A DNA stretch of 64,000 bases from Paenibacillus_AQ nitricinens (GCF_052056485.1 NZ_CP183948.1:620001-684000); one strand, 5' to 3'; positions 7,292 to 15,432 are shown, numbered from the stretch's first letter. Made by a program: numbers and translations. The notes: generated from the letters alone by a model not told the origin.

Positions 7292-7918
7292 GTGAATAAC
7301 AGAAACGCCATGGAGGACACTGAAGAGCAGTTGTCATCATCGAAAGGTGCTTATTTCTTTATTATTGTACGAATTAGTTTAGTATTTATTGTTCTCTGCG
7401 GAGTGATCTATCCTCTGACAACTACAGCGCTTGCCCAGGTTCTGATGCCTTCGCAAGCGAACGGTAGCTTGCTTAAGAATGATGCTGGAGTAGTGGTAGG
7501 CTCAGAACTCATTGGGCAGAACTTTACGAACCCAGCTTTATTCCAGGGTCGTGTGTCCAGCATTGAGTATAAGGCAGAAGCTTCAGGTTCCAATAACTAC
7601 GGTCCATCCAATCCGGATATGCTGCAGCGGACAAAGGACTTTATTACACAGTGGCAGCTTGATAACCCGGATGTGCCCGTGAACAAATTACCAGTCGATT
7701 TGGTCACCAACTCAGGTTCAGGGCTTGATCCGCATATCACACCTGGTTCGGCCATCGTGCAGATTCCTCGGATTAGCCATTTAACCGGTATTCCTGCGTC
7801 ACAGCTGGAAGAGCTTGTGAATAAGCATACCGAGCGTCGTGACTTGGGGCTGTTCGGTGAAGAAAGGGTAAATGTGTTGAAGCTGAACATGGAGCTTCTG
7901 AAACTATCGAACCAATAA
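7292..7918 (+). CDS. kdpC: K+-transporting ATPase subunit KdpC
   Basis: 208 residues from a GTG start after AAAGGGTGAGAGCATC. An N-terminal transmembrane helix (about residues 22-45, 'FFIIVRISLVFIVLCGVIYP') is followed by a soluble domain with the family segments 'GSELIGQNFTNPALFQGRVS', 'SGSNNYGPSNPD' and 'VTNSGSGLDPHITPGSA'. KdpC is the small subunit that stabilises the pump and raises its affinity for ATP. It closes the kdpFABC block; a hairpin and a copy of the intergenic repeat follow before the KdpD-like gene. Confidence 0.97.
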   Translation: MNNRNAMEDTEEQLSSSKGAYFFIIVRISLVFIVLCGVIYPLTTTALAQVLMPSQANGSLLKNDAGVVVGSELIGQNFTNPALFQGRVSSIEYKAEASGSNNYGPSNPDMLQRTKDFITQWQLDNPDVPVNKLPVDLVTNSGSGLDPHITPGSAIVQIPRISHLTGIPASQLEELVNKHTERRDLGLFGEERVNVLKLNMELLKLSNQ

Positions 7919-7930
7919 ATATAGCAAATG

Positions 7931-7961
7931 TCCCTGCCAGATTACTAGAATCGGGCAGGGA
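7931..7961 (+). terminator. Hairpin after kdpC
   Basis: TCCCTGCC and GGGCAGGGA form an 8-9 base-pair stem with a 14-base loop. The downstream tract (ATATCTTGCTTTC) is only moderately T-rich. It may be a weak terminator that lets some transcription reach the KdpD-like gene. Confidence 0.55.
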
Positions 7962-7974
7962 TATCTTGCTTTCT

Positions 7975-8066
7975 AAAATATAAGAAAGTGTAAGTTTCAC
8001 ATTATACATCATCCTTATATTTCTACGAGAAACGGCTGTCATCTTTGAAGGACGACAACGTCGTTT
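7975..8066 (+). repeat. Two-hairpin intergenic repeat, copy 1 (diverged second half)
   Basis: It starts with AAATATAAGAAAGTGTAAG, contains TTTCAC and closes with CTTATATTTC, giving hairpin 1 of the family. The second half (AAACGGC...GAAGGACGACAACGTC) has drifted from the AACGCTTACCGTCC consensus. It lies between kdpC and the KdpD-like gene. Other copies are at 10464, 11240, 28683, 45884 and 49693. Confidence 0.7.
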
Positions 8067-8120
8067 CTTCTTGGAACAGAAGAATACATGCATGATCGGG
8101 GTTATTAAGGAGTGGTCTGG

Positions 8121-10445
8121 ATGGGAACATACCGTAGGAAGACGCCGGAGGAACTGCTGCTCTCTATCTATGAGCTGCATCGGGGACGTCTTAAGATCTA
8201 TATAGGACCAGTTAGTGGTTCGGGCAAGACGTATCAGATGCTGCGTGAGGGCCAGGCACTTAAAGCGCAGGGAATTGATGTCGTGATCTGTGCAGTTTCA
8301 ACGAATCAAAGCCCAGAAACTAAGGATCAGCTGGGCGATTTGGAACGGATTCCAAGTATTCATTGGTTCCAGAAGGAGTTCGAGAAGAAGGATCTTGATG
8401 TGGAAGCTATTGTGGCTCGTAATCCTGAGGTTGTGCTGACCGATGGCTTGGCCCACCAGAATCGCGAGGGTGCGGAAAGATCTGGAAGACTGGACGATAT
8501 CAAATACTTAATGAGCAATGGGATAAGTGTTATCACAACTGTAAACGTATACGAACTGGAGGGTGCTGCGGATTTAGTGCGGAAATGGACCGGAATTGAG
8601 GTAGAGCATTCCCTTCCTGCTGAGGTGCTTACCCTTGCTGATGATATCGTTCTAATTGATGTGACGCCGGAGAAGATACTTCAGCGCTTGTCCGACGGCC
8701 ATTTAAGTAAACATCAGCAAAGATCGCTTTTTAACAAGGGGAATATAAGCAAGCTGCGGGAACTGGCACTTAGAATGGTTGCTGAAGATGTTAATGATTC
8801 ACTGGAGAAACACAGAGAAGAACAGGGGCTGCTGGGAGCTTCGGGGATCGCAGAAAAGGTGTTGGTATCGGCACAGTATTATTGGAATGGCTCGATCCAT
8901 ATCCGCCGTGGACAGCAGATTGCCAAGCGGTTAAATGGGGATCTTTCAGTGGTGTCATTCTCGAAGCAGGGTCTCACCCTTTCTAAAGAAGCAGCTACCT
9001 TTAAGCGCTCCCTCTGGAAGCTGACTGAGAAGATTGGAGCCTCTATGGAAGAGATAACTTTTCGCTCGAAAAGGGAGATCCCTCATCTGTTGGTAAAATA
9101 CGCAACCCGGCACAACATTACCCGGATCGTTATGGGACACTCCAAGCAGACCGCTTGGCAGGAGTTATGGAAAGGTTCGATCGCCAATTCGTTACTGAAG
9201 CAAATCAGAGGTGTGGATGTGTTCTTCGTGGCGGATCGCGCAGACCGAGAGGGAGAACGTGTACTTCCAACCCGGCAGCGTCGTAATGAACGGAAAGCGG
9301 ATGCCTATCACAGATTAAGCAGTCAGGAAGTAAAGGATCAAATCGATGCGATTCACGGAGGAACCTTTAAGGTATATATTGGGGCTGCTCCCGGTGTGGG
9401 CAAGACTTACAAGATGCTGCGTGAAGGGAACGATCTCTTGAAGAGAGGGATTGATGTTGTGATCGGACTTCTTGAAACGCATGGCCGCCAAGAAACCCTT
9501 GAACAAATCGGTGATCTGGAGATCCTACCACGTCTACGTATAGAGTACCGAGGGACTGTCCTTGAGGAGATGGATACGGCAGCTATCATACAGCGTAATC
9601 CAGAAGTCGTCCTAGTGGATGAACTCGCCCATACCAATATGCCAGGCAGCAAACATAAGAAACGGTATATGGATGTTATGGAGCTGCTCGATGCGGGAAT
9701 ATCTGTGATCTCTACTGTGAATGTGCAGCATTTAGAAAGCCTGAATGACGCCGTAGAGCAAATTACAGGAGTTAGAGTAAGAGAGACCTTTCCGGACAGC
9801 ATTCTACAGCGGGCTAACGAGGTAGAACTTATTGATGTATCACCCAAGACGCTTCAAGAACGAATGAAGGACGGGAAAATATATGCCATGGCCAAGGTGG
9901 ATCAGGCGCTGGGGGCTTTTTTCAAAATCGGGAATTTGATCGCCCTTCGGGAGCTGGCGTTGCGGGAAATTGCTGACGATGTGGATGAGCGGCTGGAATC
10001 CTGGGAACGCGTCGGTTCGTTACGGGGGCCTTGGCGGCGTGAGGAAGTCATTTATGTGTGTATCACCTTGGGGGATCATGCGGAGCGCTTAATTCGGCGT
10101 GGTTTTCGAATCGCATATCGTCTAAAAGCTTGCTGGTATGTTACGTATGTGCAGGAATTTAAACATCATGGACCCGTTTATGATAAACGAATAACTGATT
10201 TAAAGGAATTGACGGAACGACTGGGTGGGACGTTTAAGATGATTGAGAGCGCGCTTCCTGCCCGAGTGGCGTCCTTGCTGCTTGAAAGATCCCAAGCTTT
10301 GCAGAGCACTCAGATTATTATCGGTCAATCACAACGCTCCTGGCTGCGAAAAAGTATTCACGGCGATGTTACCAAGCAGATTCTGCGTTCTGCCAGAAAC
10401 GTGGATGTGCTGGTCGTGGCAGATCTCATACGTGTGGAAGCATAG
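8121..10445 (+). CDS. Tandem KdpD-type sensor protein without a kinase
   Basis: 774 residues from ATG 8121 (AAGGAG eight bases upstream; a GTG at 8112 overlaps that site). Two copies of the KdpD N-terminal module are joined, each an ATP-binding KdpD domain followed by a universal-stress-like domain. Copy 2 has the canonical Walker A GAAPGVGKT (from about residue 421) and DELAHTNMPGS (from about 500). Copy 1 has GPVSGSGKT (from about 29) but DGLAHQNREGA (from about 108), losing the acidic DE pair. The four transmembrane helices and the histidine kinase of full KdpD are absent, and no KdpE is nearby. In Staphylococcus aureus the KdpD stress domain binds c-di-AMP, so this may be a soluble c-di-AMP/K+ sensor for the pump; that role is inferred. 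Confidence 0.93.
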   Translation: MGTYRRKTPEELLLSIYELHRGRLKIYIGPVSGSGKTYQMLREGQALKAQGIDVVICAVSTNQSPETKDQLGDLERIPSIHWFQKEFEKKDLDVEAIVARNPEVVLTDGLAHQNREGAERSGRLDDIKYLMSNGISVITTVNVYELEGAADLVRKWTGIEVEHSLPAEVLTLADDIVLIDVTPEKILQRLSDGHLSKHQQRSLFNKGNISKLRELALRMVAEDVNDSLEKHREEQGLLGASGIAEKVLVSAQYYWNGSIHIRRGQQIAKRLNGDLSVVSFSKQGLTLSKEAATFKRSLWKLTEKIGASMEEITFRSKREIPHLLVKYATRHNITRIVMGHSKQTAWQELWKGSIANSLLKQIRGVDVFFVADRADREGERVLPTRQRRNERKADAYHRLSSQEVKDQIDAIHGGTFKVYIGAAPGVGKTYKMLREGNDLLKRGIDVVIGLLETHGRQETLEQIGDLEILPRLRIEYRGTVLEEMDTAAIIQRNPEVVLVDELAHTNMPGSKHKKRYMDVMELLDAGISVISTVNVQHLESLNDAVEQITGVRVRETFPDSILQRANEVELIDVSPKTLQERMKDGKIYAMAKVDQALGAFFKIGNLIALRELALREIADDVDERLESWERVGSLRGPWRREEVIYVCITLGDHAERLIRRGFRIAYRLKACWYVTYVQEFKHHGPVYDKRITDLKELTERLGGTFKMIESALPARVASLLLERSQALQSTQIIIGQSQRSWLRKSIHGDVTKQILRSARNVDVLVVADLIRVEA

Positions 10446-10463
10446 ACTAAGACTAACAAATAA

Positions 10464-10556
10464 AAACGCCTTCGCCGTCCCTAAAGGACGGTAAGTGTTT
10501 ATGCGAGAAATATAAGGATCATGTATAGCGTGAAAATTATAGATTCTTATATTTTG
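10464..10556 (-). repeat. Two-hairpin intergenic repeat, copy 2
   Basis: On the minus strand: AAAATATAAG, TTTCACGCTATAC, CCTTATATTTCTCGCATAAA, then CACTTACCGTCC-loop-GGACGGCGAAGGCGTT. Both hairpins are present. It sits just after the stop of the KdpD-like gene and before a bidirectional terminator. Confidence 0.8.
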
Positions 10557-10603
10557 AAAAAGGGTACCTTCAAGCCGATTGGCTATGAGGATACCCTTTT
10601 TTT
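10557..10603. terminator. Bidirectional terminator between the KdpD-like gene and the redox pair
   Basis: AAAAGGGTACCTT and GAGGATACCCTTTTTTT pair with an inner AGCC/GGCT stem. T-runs occur on both strands. It serves the rightward KdpD-like gene and the leftward glutaredoxin gene, whose 3' ends converge here. Confidence 0.85.
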
Positions 10604-10647
10604 ACAGCTATGAATTACATCATGTACTGAATAGTTTAATGGCTGAA

Positions 10648-10887
10648 TTATTGGGCAGCTCCGATGAGTGCTTTGAGCGCAGGAAGATTAAATCCCTTGA
10701 TCGCTTGATCCCCTGCTACAGTGACAGGAACGCCCATGAATCCAAGCTTCTCAACTTCCTCTTGATAGACTGTGCTGGTCATAACATCTCTTACTTCAAA
10801 AGGGATACCCTGCTCCGTAAGATAGGTTTTAACCAAATTACAGTCACTGCACCCTGCGGTTGAATAGACAATCACTGGCCCACTCAT
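10648..10887 (-). CDS. Glutaredoxin-like protein
   Basis: 79 residues with the thioredoxin fold in miniature. The start MSGPVIVYSTAGCSDC has the redox pair Cys13-Cys16, and a conserved cis-proline region (GFMGVPVTVAGDQAIKGF) follows. The size and CxxC pattern match the NrdH/glutaredoxin group, which reduces disulfides in the cytosol. Its ATG overlaps the stop of the brxC gene by four bases. It is therefore co-translated with BrxC and probably acts in the same bacillithiol-linked redox relay. Confidence 0.9.
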   Translation of the reverse strand: MSGPVIVYSTAGCSDCNLVKTYLTEQGIPFEVRDVMTSTVYQEEVEKLGFMGVPVTVAGDQAIKGFNLPALKALIGAAQ

Positions 10888-11210
10888 TGGTTCACAGCCT
10901 CTTTGATTGCATCTCTTGTGATTTTCCAGTGGGAAGTGTTCCAGCGAACCTCATTGTCCTCAAGCAGGAAGAGTTGTGGAGATTCATGTTTGATGCCAAA
11001 ATCCTCAGCAATTTGATTGGAAACGGGACGATCCTCGATGACTAAGACCACTGCAGCGGCAGTATCCGCATCCTTCAGATAAGCCTGAAACTCTTCATTA
11101 GCTTTAGCACTAATCGGGCAGGTCGTGCTGTGTTTGAACAGCAGCTTCTTGCCAGGCTTAGCTACATATTGCTCAAGATCCTCCAGCGTATGGAGTTGTT
11201 GAATAGACAT
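10884..11210 (-). CDS. ytxJ: Monothiol bacilliredoxin BrxC (YtxJ family)
   Basis: 108 residues from the ATG at 11210, nine bases after AGGAGG; an upstream GTG overlaps that site. The motif 'FKHSTTCPIS' with Cys31 is characteristic of YtxJ/BrxC, which removes bacillithiol from proteins after oxidation. Thioredoxin-like strands follow ('AAVVLVIEDRPVSNQIAEDF', 'SPQLFLLEDNEV'). It leads a two-gene leftward operon with the glutaredoxin-like gene. Its presence implies a bacillithiol-using Firmicute. Confidence 0.92.
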   Translation of the reverse strand: MSIQQLHTLEDLEQYVAKPGKKLLFKHSTTCPISAKANEEFQAYLKDADTAAAVVLVIEDRPVSNQIAEDFGIKHESPQLFLLEDNEVRWNTSHWKITRDAIKEAVNQ

Positions 11211-11239
11211 AGATATCACCCTCCTGGGATCGTTATTTT

Positions 11240-11330
11240 GAAATATAAGAGAGTATAAGCTTCACGTTATACACTATCCTTATATTTCTCGCATAAACGC
11301 TTACCGTCCTAAAGGACGCTGAAGGCGTTA
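11240..11330 (+). repeat. Two-hairpin intergenic repeat, copy 3
   Basis: AAATATAAGAGAGTATAAG, TTCACGTTATAC, CCTTATATTTCTCGCATAAA, then CGCTTACCGTCC-TAAA-GGACGCTGAAGGCG. Both hairpins are well kept. It fills the divergent gap between brxC and the SDR gene. The rest of that gap (11331-11522) is AT-rich with a GTTGTTAACAAC palindrome near 11352 and no gene. Confidence 0.85.
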
Positions 11331-11522
11331 TTGCTTGCTAACAATTGTGTTGTTAACAACCTGTAATCATGATTGTAACATATATCAAAATTAAAACAAA
11401 AAGGATTCTTAAAGGCTTGCACAAGAGGCGCTATACCTGAAACCAATTGCGTTGAAAAAAAGAGTTCAGCATGCTAAGGTGGACAGAAGCAACATGCCTA
11501 ACCATATCGCTAGGAGATAGGA

Positions 11523-12257
11523 GTGTTCAGAAGAATGAAGAGAGTTGCATGTGTAACTGGAGCAGACCGGGGGCTCGGACTGTCGCTTGTACGCTCGTTG
11601 CTGGCCAAACAGTTCTCCGTATTTGCAGGACAGTTTTTGAAAGAATCAGAAGATTTGAAAGCGCTTAAAGAGCAATATCCTGATCAACTGGAGCTTATCC
11701 CCCTAGATATCAGTATTAAAGACAGTGTGAAACAGGCTGCAAGAGTAATAGCAAGTAAAACCGGATATGTCGATATTATTATTAATAATGCAGGGATTAT
11801 CCGTTCGGCTGATAATGCTACTGTGCTGGTAGAGCTGGATGATGAAGGCATGGCAGAAATATATAATGTAAATACGCTTGGCGCGTTAAGAGTCAGCAAT
11901 GCACTTATGGGACTGCTGCTACAAAGTGAGGATAAGTTAATCGTCAATATTTCCTCGGAAGCGGGTAGTATTGCCCGGAATAAACGTATCAATATGTATG
12001 GCTATTGTATGTCGAAGGCAGCACTAAATATGCAGTCCTCCTTGATGCATAATCATCTGAGAACACTTGGCGGTCAAGTGATGGTGTTCCATCCCGGCTG
12101 GCTGCAGACCTTTATGCAGGGTAAGAAGGATGAGCAAGCGGACACGACACCGGAAAAGTCGGCAGAGCAGATTATCGGTCTTGTATTGAATCATTCAAAA
12201 TATATGGGCGAGGAACCGGCCTATCTGGATATGGATGGAAGCTCTTGGCCGTGGTAG
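11523..12257 (+). CDS. Short-chain dehydrogenase/reductase
   Basis: 244 residues if GTG 11523 is used (AGGAG six bases before); ATG 11535 is an alternative with AGGAG eleven bases before. It is a classical SDR: the cofactor motif TGADRGLG lies near residue 12, NNAG is present, and the catalytic residues are Ser of 'NISSEAG' and the YxxxK of 'YGYCMSK'. Such enzymes oxidise or reduce alcohols and ketones with NAD(P). The substrate cannot be read from the sequence. It is followed 41 bases later by a ThuA-like gene, perhaps in one transcript. Confidence 0.92.
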   Translation: MFRRMKRVACVTGADRGLGLSLVRSLLAKQFSVFAGQFLKESEDLKALKEQYPDQLELIPLDISIKDSVKQAARVIASKTGYVDIIINNAGIIRSADNATVLVELDDEGMAEIYNVNTLGALRVSNALMGLLLQSEDKLIVNISSEAGSIARNKRINMYGYCMSKAALNMQSSLMHNHLRTLGGQVMVFHPGWLQTFMQGKKDEQADTTPEKSAEQIIGLVLNHSKYMGEEPAYLDMDGSSWPW

Positions 12258-12298
12258 TACGATATCTCAAATAAGATAAGAAGAAAGGCGCTGATCAT

Positions 12299-12934
12299 AT
12301 GTCTACACTAAAAGCACTTGCACTTGGAAGCTACGCGGAGGTTAAATATCACCCCTTTGCAGGCGTGGACCGGGAGATTGAGCAAATACTGGCCAATGAT
12401 CTTCAGGTGTTCTCTTCAGAGGATTACGGGCTTCTTAATAATAAAACGTTGTCTGACCACAAGCTGGTAATCTCCTACACCGAATTTTCGGATGACAAAA
12501 TCCCGGTGGAACAAAGCGCTGCTTTGCTATCCTATGTGGCTGGCGGGGGCGGACTGCTAGTGGTACATAACGGAATTTCCTTACAACGGAATCAGGAGCT
12601 TGGTGTTATGCTGGGCGCACATTTCACCCATCATCCAGAGTTTACTTCTCTGCAGATGTCCATTCCCGCACGTGAGCATCCCATTATGCAGGGAATTGAA
12701 GAATTTGTGATTGAAGATGAGCCATATTATTTTGAGATGCATCCTCATTTTGAAACGACGGTGCTCGCTGAATATCCTCATGAGGGAGCGATGCGACAAG
12801 CGGCTTGGTGTCATGAATTTGGCCTGGGGCGGGTAGTTTATTTAATGCCGGGGCACCATTTACCTTCATTTTCGGTAGAGCCATTCCGCGAAATGATTCG
12901 TAGAGGCGGGCTTTGGGCGGCAGGATTATTGTAG
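12299..12934 (+). CDS. ThuA-like domain protein
   Basis: 211 residues with a class-I amidotransferase-like fold typical of the ThuA (trehalose utilisation) family. Marks are a nucleophile-elbow-like segment 'GGGGLLVVHNG', 'LGAHFTHHPEF' and 'PYYFEMHPHFETTVLAEYP', close to the family pattern D-E-x-Y..  near the end of the domain. Members occur in sugar or glycoside metabolism and often next to oxidoreductases, as here with the SDR. The reaction is not established for the family as a whole. Start ATG after AAGAAAGG; a terminator follows. Confidence 0.85.
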   Translation: MSTLKALALGSYAEVKYHPFAGVDREIEQILANDLQVFSSEDYGLLNNKTLSDHKLVISYTEFSDDKIPVEQSAALLSYVAGGGGLLVVHNGISLQRNQELGVMLGAHFTHHPEFTSLQMSIPAREHPIMQGIEEFVIEDEPYYFEMHPHFETTVLAEYPHEGAMRQAAWCHEFGLGRVVYLMPGHHLPSFSVEPFREMIRRGGLWAAGLL

Positions 12935-12953
12935 GATGTTGTAACATCATAAT

Positions 12954-12991
12954 GAATCCAACTGTGGGGTAACTACGGTTGGATTTTTTTT
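12954..12991 (+). terminator. Terminator after the ThuA-like gene
   Basis: AATCCAACTGT and ACGGTTGGATT pair and are followed by eight T. It separates this unit from the MerR promoter, which starts two bases later. Confidence 0.92.
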
Positions 12992-12992
12992 G

Positions 12993-13024
12993 TTGACTCT
13001 GACATTGGTGTCAGGGTTTATACT
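12993..13024 (+). promoter_or_regulatory. MerR-type promoter with operator in an overlong spacer
   Basis: TTGACT (12993-12998) and TATACT (13019-13024) are separated by 20 bases, or 19 to TTATAC. The spacer contains the perfect dyad CTGACA-TTGG-TGTCAG (12999-13014). Long spacers with a central dyad are the classic target of MerR activators, which twist the DNA to align the two boxes. The gene just downstream is a MerR regulator, so it probably controls itself and the thioredoxin gene. Confidence 0.88.
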
Positions 13025-13062
13025 GGGGTAGAACAATTCTCATGAACCCCGGGGAGAATGAT

Positions 13063-13455
13063 ATGAAAATAGGTGAGCTTGCTAAATTAACGGGCGTAAG
13101 CGTCCGGTCAATTCGTTATTATGAGAGTCAAGGATTAATCTCGTCGATCCGTCAGGCCAATGGATATCGGGAGTACTCTCCACTCGCTGTGGAGACGGTA
13201 GAAACGATTAAATTATATTTGAATCTGGGTCTGTCCACAGAACAGATTGCGGGCTTTCTACATTGTGTCTTGAAGAACAAAGAAGCCTTCTGCGCAGAAG
13301 TGATGCCACTATACCACAGTAAACTTGAAGAGATTGAACGTCAGCTTGTAGAACTGAATCAGATTAAGCACAATTTGGAAGAAAGAATGGCATCTATCTT
13401 GCGAGAGCAGAACGAGTGTAGTTTAGAGGCATGTACACTGGAGAGTTTGGAGTAG
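13063..13455 (+). CDS. MerR family transcriptional regulator
   Basis: 130 residues from the ATG at 13063, after GGGGAG; an upstream in-frame ATG at 13042 lacks a better site. 'MKIGELAKLTGVSVRSIRYY' and 'ESQGLI' form the winged helix-turn-helix, and a coiled-coil dimer helix covers about residues 80-115. Cysteines occur at the effector end (FLHCVLKNKEAFC, ECSLEAC), so a thiol-reactive or metal signal is possible. A MerR-type promoter lies just upstream and a thioredoxin gene 38 bases downstream, suggesting control of an oxidative or electrophile response. Confidence 0.92.
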   Translation: MKIGELAKLTGVSVRSIRYYESQGLISSIRQANGYREYSPLAVETVETIKLYLNLGLSTEQIAGFLHCVLKNKEAFCAEVMPLYHSKLEEIERQLVELNQIKHNLEERMASILREQNECSLEACTLESLE

Positions 13456-13493
13456 GTACTGCTGGAGTTGAAAACTATGAGGAGGAAAGACAA

Positions 13494-13820
13494 ATGGCTA
13501 TTACAAATGCAAATAGCGCTGATTGGGTGCGAGCAGAAATACGCGGTGGTGGAACGGTGTTGGTAGATTACGGTGCGCCATGGTGTCCCCCTTGCAAGGT
13601 ACTGCTGCCCCTTTTGGAGGACCTTCATCAAGAATATGGAGACGATGTTTCTATCGTAAAGGTGAATTGTGACGAACTGCCGGATCTGGCTGGGGAAGCT
13701 GGTGTTATGGGGATGCCTACAGTCATTGTATATAAAGATGGGCAACCAATGGAAAAGTTGGTTGGCTTACGTCCGATAGCAGCCTACCAAGGGATATTGA
13801 ACAAGGTTATTCAAGCATAG
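13494..13820 (+). CDS. Thioredoxin family protein
   Basis: 108 residues from the ATG at 13494, after GAGGAGGAAAGACAA. The active site is WCPPC (Cys31-Cys34) instead of the usual WCGPC, and the cis-proline loop 'VMGMPTVIVYKDG' is intact. It reduces disulfides in cytosolic proteins. It follows the merR gene closely and is probably induced by it. It is likely a stress-dedicated thioredoxin rather than the housekeeping one; that distinction is inferred from context. Confidence 0.93.
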   Translation: MAITNANSADWVRAEIRGGGTVLVDYGAPWCPPCKVLLPLLEDLHQEYGDDVSIVKVNCDELPDLAGEAGVMGMPTVIVYKDGQPMEKLVGLRPIAAYQGILNKVIQA

Positions 13821-13851
13821 GGCATTGGAATTTAGTTGTATTTTGATGCTA

Positions 13852-14030
13852 TATTGATCTCAAGCTGAGAAGGCGTTAATAAGCCACATCCGGATATTTT
13901 CCTGCGTACGCTCGATAAGCTGGACGTAAAGCCCTAGGAGAGCGTCTATATTGTTGATTATCCGCTGAACGATGTAGACGCCGCGGTGAGCCGTGACGGT
14001 ATGAAAGGCACAGCTTTGGAAGGAGTAGCC
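13852..14030 (+). pseudogene. Fossil of a HAD-type phosphatase C-terminus
   Basis: Reading codons in one frame gives EGVNKPHPDIFLRTLDKLDV, then KP, a TAG stop, then ESVYIVDYPLNDVDAAV, then SRDGMKGTALEG. This matches the end of HAD phosphoglycolate-phosphatase-like enzymes (KP.P.IF...L..L...PEE...VDD...DV.AA..AGM.G). One TAG lies inside and a TGA sits before EGV. The N-terminal half with the DxD motif is absent. It is a broken gene remnant whose last bases supply the ribosome site of the sigma factor gene. Confidence 0.75.
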
Positions 14031-14033
14031 CGT

Positions 14034-14909
14034 ATGGATTTTCAGGTCGCATATACCAACTATCACTCTCTGCTGCAAGCAATCGCTTACCGTATGACCG
14101 GCTCTATAGCAGATGCAGAGGACCTCGTTCAAGACGTATTCATCGAGTACAGCAAGCTACAAACAATAGATATCACCCATCCGAAAGCTTACTTAATCCG
14201 TATGATTACAAATCGTTGCATCAACTATATGCAATCCGCCCGTATAAGGAGAGAGCAATATGTCGGCACATGGCTGCCGGAGCCGCTCGTCAGCTTTACG
14301 AATGGAAGCGGCGATAATCCTGCTGATCTCTTCGATCACGATGAAAATGTATCCTACGCCCTGCTCGTCATGCTGGAACATTTATCGGCTGTCGAGAGAG
14401 CCGTCTTCATCTTGCGCCAATCCTTCGCTTTCGAATATAGCGAAATTGCCGATGTATTAGGAAAATCAGAAGCCAACTGTCGAAAAATATTTAGCCGCGC
14501 TAATGATAAGCTGCATCAACAATCGCCCATTCTACCAGATAATACGGCTCAGGCAACACCTCTAGCGACAGCATTCCTTGCAGCTGCGCGAGGCGGCAAC
14601 GTCGATGCGCTTGTTAGTCTGCTGGCCGAGGACGCGCTGCTTACGTCGGACGGCGGTGGTAAAGTTCGCGCAGCGATCTTCACCATCACGGGCAGAGATC
14701 GTGTTCAAGCTTTCATTGAAGGTGTCATTACGAAGGGCTTCCTCGGAGATTCGCAAAGGATGGTGCTACTTAACGGCCAGCTGGGCATCGTCATCTATCG
14801 GGATGGCCGGCCGCTTAAGGCGATAAGCTTCCAGCTTGATACGGCCGGGGAGCGGATCGAGCATATTTATATCGTACTCAATCCCGATAAATTACAACGA
14901 ATGGGGTAA
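14034..14909 (+). CDS. ECF41-type sigma factor with C-terminal SnoaL-like domain
   Basis: 291 residues from the ATG at 14034, nine bases after AAGGAG; longer in-frame starts lie in the HAD fossil. Region 2 (about 1-70, 'YRMTGSIADAEDLVQDVFIEY'), region 4 (about 110-160, 'LSAVERAVFILRQSFAFEYS' then 'EIADVLGKSEANCRKIFSRA') and a C-terminal SnoaL-like domain (about 180-290) ending 'IVLNPDKL'. The NPDKL end and the fused domain are hallmarks of the ECF41/SigJ group, where the C-terminal domain controls activity without an anti-sigma factor. The AhpD-like partner expected for this group lies 85 bases downstream. Confidence 0.93.
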   Translation: MDFQVAYTNYHSLLQAIAYRMTGSIADAEDLVQDVFIEYSKLQTIDITHPKAYLIRMITNRCINYMQSARIRREQYVGTWLPEPLVSFTNGSGDNPADLFDHDENVSYALLVMLEHLSAVERAVFILRQSFAFEYSEIADVLGKSEANCRKIFSRANDKLHQQSPILPDNTAQATPLATAFLAAARGGNVDALVSLLAEDALLTSDGGGKVRAAIFTITGRDRVQAFIEGVITKGFLGDSQRMVLLNGQLGIVIYRDGRPLKAISFQLDTAGERIEHIYIVLNPDKLQRMG

Positions 14910-14994
14910 CCTGTCACAAACGGAGCTTCTGCATTGTCTTATTAGTGAAACAATCAAAAGATAACCGGTCTATAGCCGGAGAGGAGCTATCCCC

Positions 14995-15432
14995 ATGGAA
15001 CAAAGAATGGATCTGGCCGGTGAAATCCCAGCCGCATACAAAGCAATGATGGGTCTTGAAGCGTTCGTACAATCGACAGGCATGGAGAAGTCGTTATTGG
15101 AGTTAATCAAAATCAGAGCGTCACAAATTAACGGCTGCGCCTTCTGTATAGATATGCACAGTAAGGATGCCCGCAAGGCAGGCGTGTCGGAACAGCGCAT
15201 CTACATGCTGAACGCATGGCGTGAAGCGCCGTTCTACAGCGACGAGGAGCGCGCAGTGCTTGCCCTGACCGAATCGGTTACGCTCGTGACGCAAGGACAT
15301 GTACCGGACGATGTCTATTCGGAAGCGGAGCGCCATTTCGATACTAAGCGACTTGGCGAGATCATCATGGCAATTGTTACAATCAATGCATGGAATCGCA
15401 TCGCGATCACCACTCGCATGTTGCCGCAATAA
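14995..15432 (+). CDS. AhpD-like carboxymuconolactone decarboxylase family protein
   Basis: 145 residues; ATG 14995 after GGAGAGGAGC. The AhpD-type redox motif is CAFCIDMH with Cys48, Cys51 and His55. These small helical oligomers act in peroxide or quinone detoxification. Genes of this family are the usual neighbours and targets of ECF41 sigma factors, so the pair with the sigma gene upstream is a known arrangement. A gap of 85 bases gives room for a dedicated promoter, but I could not define one. Confidence 0.93.
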   Translation: MEQRMDLAGEIPAAYKAMMGLEAFVQSTGMEKSLLELIKIRASQINGCAFCIDMHSKDARKAGVSEQRIYMLNAWREAPFYSDEERAVLALTESVTLVTQGHVPDDVYSEAERHFDTKRLGEIIMAIVTINAWNRIAITTRMLPQ

